64,000 nucleotides of DNA from positions 1,178,001 through 1,242,000 of the forward strand of contig NZ_SODM01000001.1 of NCBI RefSeq assembly GCF_004368785.1, read 5' to 3'. This stretch comes from Flavobacterium sp. 270. GTDB lineage: Bacteria; Bacteroidota; Bacteroidia; Flavobacteriales; Flavobacteriaceae. This document shows positions 16,855 through 25,335 of the stretch, piece by piece. How positions within the stretch are numbered: position 1 is the first letter of the stretch; each line of letters starts with the position of its first letter. Under the pieces are notes generated by a model. It was not told where the DNA came from and did not search any database. It saw only the letters and a program-made list of their open reading frames with translations. The translations under genes and the position numbers were made by a program.

Positions 16855-19650
16855 ATGCAGATTGATCTTTCTACACTAGACCCAAAACATAATATAATAA
16901 TTAAAGGAGCGCAGGTACATAATTTAAAAAATGTAGATGTAGCCATTCCAAGAAATAAACTTGTTGTAATTACTGGCCTTTCCGGCTCAGGAAAATCGAG
17001 TTTGGCATTTGATACTTTGTATGCTGAAGGACAGCGCCGTTACGTAGAAAGTTTATCTTCTTACGCGCGTCAGTTTTTGGGACGTTTAGACAAACCAAAA
17101 GTAGAATACATAAAAGGTATTGCGCCGGCAATTGCGATTGAGCAAAAAGTAAACACAACCAACGCTCGTTCTACTGTTGGAACTTCGACTGAAATTTACG
17201 ATTATATGAAATTGCTGTACGCCAGAATTGGCCGTACGTACTCGCCTATTTCGGGACAAGAAGTCAAAAAAAACACCGTAACTGATGTAGTTTCTGATGT
17301 GAAAAAATTAGAACTTGACAGCAAATGGCTTTTATTAGCGCCTATTCATTTAGAAGAAGGACGTCAGCTCGAAGACAAACTAAAAGTGCTTTTACAGCAA
17401 GGTTTTGCCCGTATTTTGGTCAATAACGAAATGGTGCGTCTGGATGAATTTGAAGGTGCCAATCTTCATCAATTAGACAATAAAGACATTCTTCTTGTTA
17501 TTGACAGGATTGTTGTTAAGGAAGAAGAAGAATTTTACAACCGTTTGGGAGATGCCGTACAAACCGCTTTTTTCGAAGGAAAAGGAATTTGCTTTCTACA
17601 GGAATTAAACTCAGATAAAAGATTTTCTTATTCTAATAATTTCGAATTAGACGGAATCACTTTTTTAGAACCCAACGTACATTTATTCAGTTTTAATAAT
17701 CCTTACGGAGCGTGTCCGGTTTGCGAAGGTTACGGAAATATAATTGGTATTGATGCCGATTTGGTAATTCCAAACACATCGCTTTCGGTTTTTGAAAGCG
17801 CTATTTATCCGTGGCGAGGTGACAGCATGAGCTGGTACAAAGACGAATTGGTAAAACATGCTTACAAATTTGATTTCCCGATACACAAACCATTTTTTGA
17901 ACTTTCTGAAGACCAAAAAGATATACTTTGGAAAGGTAATCAGTATTTTCAAGGTCTTAACGACTTCTTTAAGGAATTAGAGGAAAAAAATTATAAGATT
18001 CAGAACCGTGTTATGTTGTCGCGCTACCGCGGAAAAACAAAATGCCATGTCTGTCGCGGAAAACGTTTACGCGTTGAAGCTTCTTATGTAAAAATAAACG
18101 GCAAAACTGTTTCTGATTTAGTTGATTTGCCAATTAAACATTTGGTTACTTTTTTCAAAAATATCGAATTGGATGTTTACGAACAGCAAATTGCAAAACG
18201 TTTAATGATCGAGATCAACAATCGTTTGTCGTTCCTGACAGAAGTTGGTTTGGATTATCTTACTTTAAATAGAAATTCTGCAACACTTTCTGGTGGAGAA
18301 TCGCAGCGTATAAACCTTGCAACTTCTCTCGGAAGTAGTTTGGTGGGTTCGATGTATATTCTGGATGAACCAAGTATTGGTCTGCACCCAAAAGATTCTG
18401 AACGTTTGATAAAAGTTTTGCTTTCGCTTCGTGATTTAGGAAATACTGTAATTGTGGTAGAACACGACGAAGATATCATGAAAGCTGCCGACATGATTAT
18501 TGATATTGGACCCGAAGCCGGAACCTTTGGAGGAAATCTTGTCGCGCAGGGAACTTACGACGAAATCCTGCAATCTGAATCTTTAACAGCGAAATATCTT
18601 AACGGAGATTTAGAAATTTCGGTTCCTAAAAAACGCAGAAAATATAAAAATCATATTGATATCATTGGTGCACGCGAAAACAATCTTAAAAATATCGATG
18701 TTACTTTTCCTCTAGATGTTCTTACTGTTGTAACAGGAGTTTCTGGAAGTGGAAAAAGTACTTTGATTAAGAAAATTTTGTTTCCGGCCATGCAGAAAAA
18801 ACTGGAAAACGCCTCCGAAAAAGCAGGTCAGTTTACCGACATAAAAGGTTCTTTTTCGCAGATTAAACATATTGAATATGTAGATCAGAATCCGATTGGA
18901 AGAAGTTCACGATCTAATCCCGTTACCTATATTAAGGCGTATGACGATATTCGTGATTTGTATGCCAAAGAGAAATTATCTAAAATAAGAGGTTATCAGG
19001 CTAAACATTTCTCTTTTAATGTTGATGGAGGCCGATGCGAAACTTGTAAAGGAGAAGGTTCTATAAACGTTGAAATGGTCTTTATGGCCGATGTGCAACT
19101 GCCGTGCGAAACTTGTGGCGGAAAACGCTTCAAAAAAGAAATTTTAGAAATCAATTTTGATGATAAAAACATCAATGACATTTTAACGATGACTATTGAT
19201 GATGCCATTGCATTTTTCGAAAAAAACAAACAGACAAAAATTACTCAAAAACTACAGCCACTTCAGGATGTTGGTTTAGGATATGTACAATTAGGACAAT
19301 CTTCTTCTACACTTTCTGGCGGTGAAGCGCAGCGTATTAAACTAGCTTCGTTTTTGGTAAAAGGCGCAACAAAAGATAAAGCTTTATTTGTTTTTGATGA
19401 ACCAACAACGGGTCTTCACTTTCATGACATTAAAAAATTACTGGCTTCTTTTGATGCTTTAATAGAAAAAGGACATTCGATTATTGTTATTGAACATAAT
19501 CTTGATTTAATAAAATGTGCCGACTGGATTATAGATCTTGGACCTGAAGGTGGTGAAAACGGCGGTCATTTATTAGCCGAAGGAACTCCTGAAGATATTG
19601 TGAAGGTTAAGAAATCTGTAACCGGGATTTATTTGAAAGATAAACTTTAA
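16855..19650 (+). CDS. uvrA: Excinuclease ABC subunit A (nucleotide excision repair)
   Basis: A 931-residue UvrA from ATG 16855 (MQIDLSTLDPK); the in-frame TTG at 16834 lies within the promoter. It has two ABC ATPase halves: Walker A GLSGSGKSS from residue 41 and GVSGSGKST from 628, with signatures LSGGESQR and LSGGEAQR. The second zinc module is complete (Cys728/731 and 751/754). The first keeps only CPVC (Cys287/290); the upstream CxxC of E. coli UvrA is replaced by a FSYSNNFELDG stretch. CHVC at 397/400 is a separate conserved pair. UvrA dimers find bulky lesions and load UvrB. Monocistronic. Confidence 0.97.
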   Translation: MQIDLSTLDPKHNIIIKGAQVHNLKNVDVAIPRNKLVVITGLSGSGKSSLAFDTLYAEGQRRYVESLSSYARQFLGRLDKPKVEYIKGIAPAIAIEQKVNTTNARSTVGTSTEIYDYMKLLYARIGRTYSPISGQEVKKNTVTDVVSDVKKLELDSKWLLLAPIHLEEGRQLEDKLKVLLQQGFARILVNNEMVRLDEFEGANLHQLDNKDILLVIDRIVVKEEEEFYNRLGDAVQTAFFEGKGICFLQELNSDKRFSYSNNFELDGITFLEPNVHLFSFNNPYGACPVCEGYGNIIGIDADLVIPNTSLSVFESAIYPWRGDSMSWYKDELVKHAYKFDFPIHKPFFELSEDQKDILWKGNQYFQGLNDFFKELEEKNYKIQNRVMLSRYRGKTKCHVCRGKRLRVEASYVKINGKTVSDLVDLPIKHLVTFFKNIELDVYEQQIAKRLMIEINNRLSFLTEVGLDYLTLNRNSATLSGGESQRINLATSLGSSLVGSMYILDEPSIGLHPKDSERLIKVLLSLRDLGNTVIVVEHDEDIMKAADMIIDIGPEAGTFGGNLVAQGTYDEILQSESLTAKYLNGDLEISVPKKRRKYKNHIDIIGARENNLKNIDVTFPLDVLTVVTGVSGSGKSTLIKKILFPAMQKKLENASEKAGQFTDIKGSFSQIKHIEYVDQNPIGRSSRSNPVTYIKAYDDIRDLYAKEKLSKIRGYQAKHFSFNVDGGRCETCKGEGSINVEMVFMADVQLPCETCGGKRFKKEILEINFDDKNINDILTMTIDDAIAFFEKNKQTKITQKLQPLQDVGLGYVQLGQSSSTLSGGEAQRIKLASFLVKGATKDKALFVFDEPTTGLHFHDIKKLLASFDALIEKGHSIIVIEHNLDLIKCADWIIDLGPEGGENGGHLLAEGTPEDIVKVKKSVTGIYLKDKL

Positions 19651-19654
19651 AAAG

Positions 19655-19757
19655 AAATTCCAATTTTTTAAATACCAAATTCCAATTCTTTCGAAAACAC
19701 TTTTCTAAAAAAGTAATATCAGAAAATTGGAATTTGGTATTTAAAAAATTGGAATTT
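19655..19757. repeat. 33-bp perfect inverted repeat after uvrA
   Basis: Arms 19655-19687 and 19725-19757 are exact reverse complements with a 37-nt spacer. The arm contains AAATTCCAA twice. It fills the gap between the convergent uvrA and 99-residue genes, so it probably acts as a shared terminator, but it is far longer than needed for that. Confidence 0.85.
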
Positions 19758-19764
19758 TAAATTT

Positions 19765-20064
19765 TTACGCTACTAAACATTTTTCCTCAAATGGAAAACC
19801 GTCTTCATCAATTGCAACTAATATTTTCTTTTCTTTTGATGCTTCTAAAGTAAGATAAAGCCATGCAAATGACCATAAGCCCAACGTAAGGCAAAAAATC
19901 ATAAAATTTAAACCGTGGTTTACCGCTTTTCCTCCTTTAGACAAAACAGCAAAAAGAAATTCGTCGTTTCTTTCTTCAAGTGTAAAACCTTTATGAATCT
20001 TCTTTGATATCATATTAGAAAATACTTGTAAGCTCTGCTCCTTCACTGGTAGTCTCCTTTTCAT
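19765..20064 (-). CDS. Small membrane protein of unknown function (99 aa)
   Basis: A 99-residue protein with one or two hydrophobic segments at about residues 50-75 (NFMIFCLTLGLWSFAWLYL) and a charged N-terminus containing KKIHKGFTLEERNDEF. No signal peptide. The C-terminus (IDEDGFPFEEKCLVA) is acidic. I do not recognise a named family. It has its own promoter with both elements (20131-20161), giving about a 60-nt leader, which supports it as a real gene. Confidence 0.75.
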   Translation of the reverse strand: MKRRLPVKEQSLQVFSNMISKKIHKGFTLEERNDEFLFAVLSKGGKAVNHGLNFMIFCLTLGLWSFAWLYLTLEASKEKKILVAIDEDGFPFEEKCLVA

Positions 20065-20130
20065 AAGCTTAAAATTTTAAATTAATTTCTATATTATAAA
20101 TTATAATACTTTTCTACTTGTTAATTTCAG

Positions 20131-20161
20131 CAAAAATAAGTAAGAAAAATCAATCTTGCAA
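20131..20161 (-). promoter_or_regulatory. Promoter of the 99-residue membrane protein gene
   Basis: On the minus strand: TTG (20161-20159), 20-nt spacer, TATTTTTG (20138-20131). This fits the Flavobacterium consensus TTG-N17-23-TAnnTTTG. Confidence 0.6.
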
Positions 20162-20307
20162 TACCTGCTTTTAGTGATTTTATGTTTTATTCTTAACAGA
20201 AACAAAAAAGTGTTAATAATTTGAGAATATAAATTTAGTTTTTATTGTATTAACTGCATATAAAACAACTGTTAAATTTATAGTACAAAAGCTATAAAAT
20301 CAGATTG

Positions 20308-21960
20308 TTAACTTTTGTCTTTAAATACAAACGGAGGAGTTTCATAGTTATTGTCAAGATAATTTTCTGGAATGGTAGTTTTGTTGCCATCACGCAATGC
20401 ACCATAATGCGGTGACATAATTTCAATTCCTGCTTCATTAAAAGAATCCTGAATATTTTGATGCAGCGACGAATAAATCCTTGGCTGTTTTGTGGGTTCT
20501 TTAGTGTAAACATTAATTTGATAAGAAACATAAAAATCATCTAAACTTGTCTGAAGCACAAACGGAGGCGGTGTCTGCTCTGTCATTTCTGTTTTCAACG
20601 CAGCTGCAATCAAGGCTTTGTGAATGTCTTTCCACGGTACATCATAACCAATTGTAACGGTAGTATGAATTAGTAAACCATTTGTAGCTTCTTTTGTATT
20701 TGCAGAAAAATTAGTTGAAGTACTGGATAATACGGTAGCATTAGGAATCGTAATATCTTCAAATTTTGGTGTTCTTATTCGGGTTACTAAAGCCGTTTTT
20801 TCGATTACTTCTCCGCTTACATCTCCAATCTTTATAAAATCACCAATCTTAAACGGACGCATATACGTAATTACTAATCCTGCAACCATATTAGCGATTG
20901 CATTAGAAGAACCTAAAGAGAATAAAATACCCACAAATACCGAAACTCCTTTAAAAATAGTAGAATCCGAACCTGGCAGATACGGAAAAATAATCACCAG
21001 CATAAAAGCAAACATCAAAAACCGAACGATATTAAAAGTTGGCATTGCCCAGTCGCTGTAGAAACCGTCTATCTTTATGTTTTCCTGTTTTATTTCATCA
21101 AAAAAGAATTTGATAATTTTTAAGGTATATTTAAATATTATAATAATAACAATTATGGCAAATAAACTTGGCAGAAAACCCACAAATCCCATAAAAGCAA
21201 CTTTTGCAGGTGTAAGAACCCAGCGAAGTAAAGTGGTTGTATAATCTTCTGTAGCGGGAAAAATGCTGAACAATATTGGTAAAGAAAAATAAACAATCAA
21301 AATAAAAGTTACAATTTTAATGAATCCATAAAATCGCATTACAACAAATTGCTGTTTCTGTGGCGAAAGAATATTTATTGTATTATAATTAAAACCTTTA
21401 AAATACTTATCGCTGTTTTTTAAAATATAAACTTTTATTTTACTGAAAATCTTTCCGGCTAAAAACAGAACAAACCCAATAATAAAAATGAGAAGTGCTG
21501 TATATCCTAATCTTTTTGGAAGCTGTGAATGGTTTTCATTCTGATAAATAATCGCTTTTTTGATTAAAGCTAAATTTCGCTTTGCAATAAAAACAGCAGA
21601 ATGATTTTCGACTTTGCCGTCAATATCCAAAATCGACATGATAACAAAATCGTCTTTGTAAACAATGTCCTGAGTAATTTCTGAAGGTACAATCCTGATG
21701 GAGTCTTTTTCAAAAAAAGAATCTTCGTAAAGTTTTCTAATCTTTTCTGTAATAGTATTTGCCCTGTTTTCTGCAGCAAAAGAACCTACTTTATTGTATA
21801 CATAAAATAACGTGTCTTTAAAAGGATTTACTGGATATCCTTTTAATTTGACTAATTTTTCAGTTTTTACTGTGTCTTGCGATTTGTTTTGCTGGGCAAA
21901 AGTTGCAGAAGAAAACAATACAATAAAGAACGCTAGAAAATAAACTAATCTTTTTTTCAT
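20308..21960 (-). CDS. Mechanosensitive ion channel, MscS family
   Basis: A 550-residue MscS-type channel. Signal peptide 1-22, an extra periplasmic N-terminal domain (about 25-145), then several membrane helices between about 150 and 365, the pore-lining helix with the Gly/Ala-rich SLGSSNAIANMVAGLVITYMR, and the cytoplasmic beta and alpha/beta domains (FKIGDFIKIGDVSGEV and following). It releases solutes on hypo-osmotic shock. It is larger than E. coli MscS (286 aa) because of the N-terminal periplasmic extension. Transcribed alone; a TATATTTG -7 box lies at 21995-22002. Confidence 0.94.
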   Translation of the reverse strand: MKKRLVYFLAFFIVLFSSATFAQQNKSQDTVKTEKLVKLKGYPVNPFKDTLFYVYNKVGSFAAENRANTITEKIRKLYEDSFFEKDSIRIVPSEITQDIVYKDDFVIMSILDIDGKVENHSAVFIAKRNLALIKKAIIYQNENHSQLPKRLGYTALLIFIIGFVLFLAGKIFSKIKVYILKNSDKYFKGFNYNTINILSPQKQQFVVMRFYGFIKIVTFILIVYFSLPILFSIFPATEDYTTTLLRWVLTPAKVAFMGFVGFLPSLFAIIVIIIIFKYTLKIIKFFFDEIKQENIKIDGFYSDWAMPTFNIVRFLMFAFMLVIIFPYLPGSDSTIFKGVSVFVGILFSLGSSNAIANMVAGLVITYMRPFKIGDFIKIGDVSGEVIEKTALVTRIRTPKFEDITIPNATVLSSTSTNFSANTKEATNGLLIHTTVTIGYDVPWKDIHKALIAAALKTEMTEQTPPPFVLQTSLDDFYVSYQINVYTKEPTKQPRIYSSLHQNIQDSFNEAGIEIMSPHYGALRDGNKTTIPENYLDNNYETPPFVFKDKS

Positions 21961-21994
21961 ATTTTATTAGAAATAAGTTGATTACCCTTTCTAA

Positions 21995-22002
21995 CAAATA
22001 TA
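21995..22002 (-). promoter_or_regulatory. -7 promoter element of the mscS-like gene
   Basis: TATATTTG on the minus strand, 34 bp upstream of the ATG. No TTG at the standard -33 distance. Confidence 0.5.
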
Positions 22003-22056
22003 AAAACAAATAAGATGTGATTTTTAAATTACGGACTGTTTTATCGAAAAGTCTTA

Positions 22057-23526
22057 TTAAATTTTAACTCCTATCTTTTTCAAAAGTGAATCAATAACTG
22101 TATTGATATCTGTAGATATTTTAAACTTATAGTTTAAATAGATATACAATATGGTTACTAAAATCGATTTTAAAGCAATACTTATTAATTGATAAAATGG
22201 GAATTCCCAGAAGTAAAACAATAAAAACAATGCAAAGGTTAAGAGAATAGAATGTACTGTCTGCTTTGTAAACGGATAAAGATGCAGTTTTTTAACCACA
22301 AATTGCAGTTTAGCTAAACTATATAAAGTAATCGATAATAACGTCGCAAACGCAGATCCAAATATTCCCCAAATCGGGATAAAGATCATATTTAAAACAA
22401 AGGTTAAAAACACCAAAAGCAATCCTAAATATAAAACCATTCGGTAGTATTTAGTATTAAAAATAATGGCATTATTATTCCCCAAAATCAAATCAAAATA
22501 TTTAGACATTCCGATCATAAATACAACCGGAATTCCTCCACTGTATTCTTTAGGAACCAATTCGTACAACTGGCTGATGTTTACAAAAATACACAGCATT
22601 ACAAAACCTCCCACAAACTGCAGGTTAATCGAGGTTTTCTTGTATAAAGTATTCAGTTCTTCTTGTTTGTTATCGTGCATTAATTTTGCTGTAATCGGAT
22701 ATACAATCTGATGCATCGCACGACTCGGAACAGAAATTACCAAAGCAATGTAAGTCGCTACAGAATAATAAGCGATATTCTCAATTTTCATATATTGATT
22801 CAGCATCAATTTATCTCCGTCTAAAAGTAAATTGGCAACACTTCCAGAAAGAATAATGAAAAAAGTATATTCCATTACGTCTTTTACGTTTTGTGGAATG
22901 TTGATCTGAAATTTAGGCTTCTTGATGTAAAAAGCATAAAACATGGTTATTAAAAATGCAAGGAAATAAATAGCTGCAGTTACATAAACAAATTCTACCA
23001 AAGAAATCCAATGAAAATACAATCCTACTAAAGCAAAAGAAGAAAACAATCTAAGACCAACTTCTTTTATAAAATTGCCAAAAACGGAATGCATATGTAC
23101 TCTTGCCCATGCATAAAAAATCTCAAAATATGCCATACAAATTCCTATAAAGGGAATTAAAAGCATAAACTCTTTTACAACTGGATTTTCTTTGGAAACG
23201 AAAGCCGTAATGTCATCAAAGAAAAAGATTCCGATAATTCCGAGTGGAACACACATTAGAATTGGAAATAATGCCGTAAAAGATAAAAACTGTTCTCTTT
23301 CTTGTTCTGTTTTATACTGCGAATAAAATTTGACCAGCGTATTTTGCATTCCAATTGCAAACAAAGGCATGATTACGTTTGCTGCAGATAAGATATAATT
23401 GGTTAATGCATAATAAGTTGCCCCTAAAAAAACTGGATATAAATAAAGCGTATTAATAGCCCCAATACCGAAGCCAATGTAAGTTATGATGGTGTTTTTG
23501 AAAGACTGATTTAAGACAATACCCAT
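22057..23526 (-). CDS. Polysaccharide flippase / oligosaccharide translocase (MOP superfamily)
   Basis: A 489-residue integral membrane protein with about 12-14 hydrophobic segments and the Wzx-like pattern (early NTLVKFYSQYKTEQER, middle SVANLLLDGDKLMLNQYM). It would flip lipid-linked oligosaccharide across the inner membrane. It is the last gene of the YfhO-GT4 operon, 45 bp after the glycosyltransferase, so it probably handles the glycan made there. Which polysaccharide is involved cannot be read from the window. Confidence 0.88.
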   Translation of the reverse strand: MGIVLNQSFKNTIITYIGFGIGAINTLYLYPVFLGATYYALTNYILSAANVIMPLFAIGMQNTLVKFYSQYKTEQEREQFLSFTALFPILMCVPLGIIGIFFFDDITAFVSKENPVVKEFMLLIPFIGICMAYFEIFYAWARVHMHSVFGNFIKEVGLRLFSSFALVGLYFHWISLVEFVYVTAAIYFLAFLITMFYAFYIKKPKFQINIPQNVKDVMEYTFFIILSGSVANLLLDGDKLMLNQYMKIENIAYYSVATYIALVISVPSRAMHQIVYPITAKLMHDNKQEELNTLYKKTSINLQFVGGFVMLCIFVNISQLYELVPKEYSGGIPVVFMIGMSKYFDLILGNNNAIIFNTKYYRMVLYLGLLLVFLTFVLNMIFIPIWGIFGSAFATLLSITLYSLAKLQFVVKKLHLYPFTKQTVHSILLTFALFLLFYFWEFPFYQLISIALKSILVTILYIYLNYKFKISTDINTVIDSLLKKIGVKI

Positions 23527-23571
23527 TTTTAATTTTAGATTGTAGAGTTCAGATTTTAGATTTTTGGATTA

Positions 23572-24858
23572 TTATTCTTTAATCAGCTGCGCTAATTGTT
23601 TCGTTAGGTTTTTTCTGGAATATTGTTGTAAACCAACGCCGTAAGACTGTAATTTACCTTCTAAAAACTGATTATAAAAGTCCAAAATTACACTTTTTAA
23701 TTTCGCTTTTTCAGAATAATCAAAAAATACTCCAGTATTTGTTTCCTTAATAATATCGGCAAAGTCAGAACCTTGCGGGCCAATGGCAATTATTGGACGG
23801 TTTGAGACCATGTATTCGAATAATTTCCCCGGAATAATACTTTTTGTATCTTCAGAATTAATCTCGATTAAAAGTAAAACCTGAGATTTTTTCTGATGCG
23901 CAATGGCTTCATGATGCGAAACATATCCTAAAAGGTTCAAATAATCATTTAGCATAAAATGAGCAACAGAATCTAGTACTTCCTGACTTACTGCTCCAAT
24001 TAATTTTATTTCTAAATGCGTTTTAAAATCTGGAATTTCATTTAATAATTCTACCAGACATTCCCATAAAAACTGAGGATTTCTATCGGATAAAAACGAA
24101 CCAATATGTGCCAGTGTAAATTTGGTATCTAAAGTCTGTTTTTCGACATTTTCGATATCGTAACCATTTGTAATAACCGAAATTGGCTTATTTGTAATGG
24201 CCTGAAATTCAGTTTTTGTAGTTTTGCTGGTAACAATAATAGTATCGGCAGCATTAAGCACTTTATGTTCTAGCTTTTTATGCTTGTTTGCTGCGTAATT
24301 AGACAAACGCAAAGATTTATGGTAACCAATAGTTGTCCACGGATCGCGGAAATCGGCAAACCATTTTACATTCAATTTCTCTTTTAATTCTAAACCAATT
24401 AAATGTAAACTGTGTGGCGGGCCAGACGTAACAATAGTATCTATATTGTTTTCTTTAATGTATTTTTCTAAATAAGAAACAGAGGGCTTTACCCATAAAA
24501 CACGGGCATCTGGAATAAAAAGGTTTCCACGAACCCAAAGAAAAATTTTGTCTAAAAAACTTTGCTTTTTCTTATTCGGCATAATGCCTGATGCAATTTT
24601 TTTTGTTTTATTTTTTGAAAATATAGAAGCTAATTGATAAGGTTCTAAGATTTTATTTTTAAGAACAATTACCTTATCTGATACTTCGCTGATCAAACCC
24701 TCGTCTACAATAGGATAAGTTGGATTTTCTGGAACATAAACAATCGGCTGAACGTCAAATTCAGGCAGATATTTTACAAATTTCAACCAGCGTTGTACGC
24801 CAGGGCCTCCGGCTGGCGGGAAGTAATAAGTAATAATTAAGAGTTTTTTTTGTTCCAA
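23572..24858 (-). CDS. Glycosyltransferase family 4 protein
   Basis: A 428-residue GT-B fold glycosyltransferase. The N-terminal ITYYFPPAGGPGVQRW loop is typical of GT4 enzymes with Rossmann domains. The C-terminal donor domain has LLGYVSHHEAIAHQKKSQVLLL and KLFEYMVSNRPIIAIGP. It transfers a sugar in cell-envelope glycan synthesis. Translation appears to begin at TTG 24858; no in-frame ATG gives a better N-terminus. It is cytoplasmic/membrane-peripheral and lies between a small membrane protein and a flippase gene. Confidence 0.9.
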   Translation of the reverse strand: MEQKKLLIITYYFPPAGGPGVQRWLKFVKYLPEFDVQPIVYVPENPTYPIVDEGLISEVSDKVIVLKNKILEPYQLASIFSKNKTKKIASGIMPNKKKQSFLDKIFLWVRGNLFIPDARVLWVKPSVSYLEKYIKENNIDTIVTSGPPHSLHLIGLELKEKLNVKWFADFRDPWTTIGYHKSLRLSNYAANKHKKLEHKVLNAADTIIVTSKTTKTEFQAITNKPISVITNGYDIENVEKQTLDTKFTLAHIGSFLSDRNPQFLWECLVELLNEIPDFKTHLEIKLIGAVSQEVLDSVAHFMLNDYLNLLGYVSHHEAIAHQKKSQVLLLIEINSEDTKSIIPGKLFEYMVSNRPIIAIGPQGSDFADIIKETNTGVFFDYSEKAKLKSVILDFYNQFLEGKLQSYGVGLQQYSRKNLTKQLAQLIKE

Positions 24859-24898
24859 GAAAATTGGTTTAAAATTAAAAATGTAAATGTAAAAGTTA

Positions 24899-25162
24899 TT
24901 AGATCTTTTTTAAAATCATTTTCTTGTAGAATCTATAAAAGACATATAATATTAAAAGTACGTTTAAGACTAACCATAAGTTATAAAAAACCCAAATCAC
25001 TTTATATTGATTTTTCATACTTGATAAACTGAAATATTCGCCCTGACTTTCATTATAAAAGTCATCATATCCCATCATAAATACTCCGCAAAAAATAAAA
25101 ACTAATAAATCTAAAATTATAAAGCTAATAACTTTAATAATCAATTTATTTGAAATTTTCAT
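24899..25162 (-). CDS. Small two-helix membrane protein (87 aa)
   Basis: An 87-residue protein with two hydrophobic helices (about 8-30, VISFIILDLLVFIFCGVFM, and 50-72, VIWVFYNLWLVLNVLLILYV), separated by a charged loop containing DDFYNESQGEYFSLSS. No recognised domain. Its ATG begins 2 bp after the stop of the 56-residue gene, so translation is probably coupled, and the GT4 gene follows 40 bp later. Function unknown. Confidence 0.75.
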   Translation of the reverse strand: MKISNKLIIKVISFIILDLLVFIFCGVFMMGYDDFYNESQGEYFSLSSMKNQYKVIWVFYNLWLVLNVLLILYVFYRFYKKMILKKI

Positions 25163-25164
25163 AT

Positions 25165-25335
25165 CTATTTCGATGATTTGGCCTTTATTATTTTACCATT
25201 TTTCAACATATAAGATAATTCAATAAGTACAAATAATCTCTCTAATCTTTCTAAATAAGAAAGTGATTTTATTTCAGTAATTCTTTTATACTCTAATTCT
25301 TCTGGTGTACCAGAATTTAATCTGCCGTTATTCAT
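25165..25335 (-). CDS. Small charged protein (56 aa) between YfhO and the 87-aa membrane protein
   Basis: A 56-codon frame from ATG 25335 to TAG 25165, beginning MNNGRLNSGTPEEL and ending KIIKAKSSK. The ATG follows the YfhO stop codon with no gap, and the stop is 2 bp before the next ATG. That tight packing is strong support for a real gene. It is helical and charged, with a short hydrophobic stretch RLFVLIELSYML and no signal peptide. Function unknown. Confidence 0.65.
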   Translation of the reverse strand: MNNGRLNSGTPEELEYKRITEIKSLSYLERLERLFVLIELSYMLKNGKIIKAKSSK

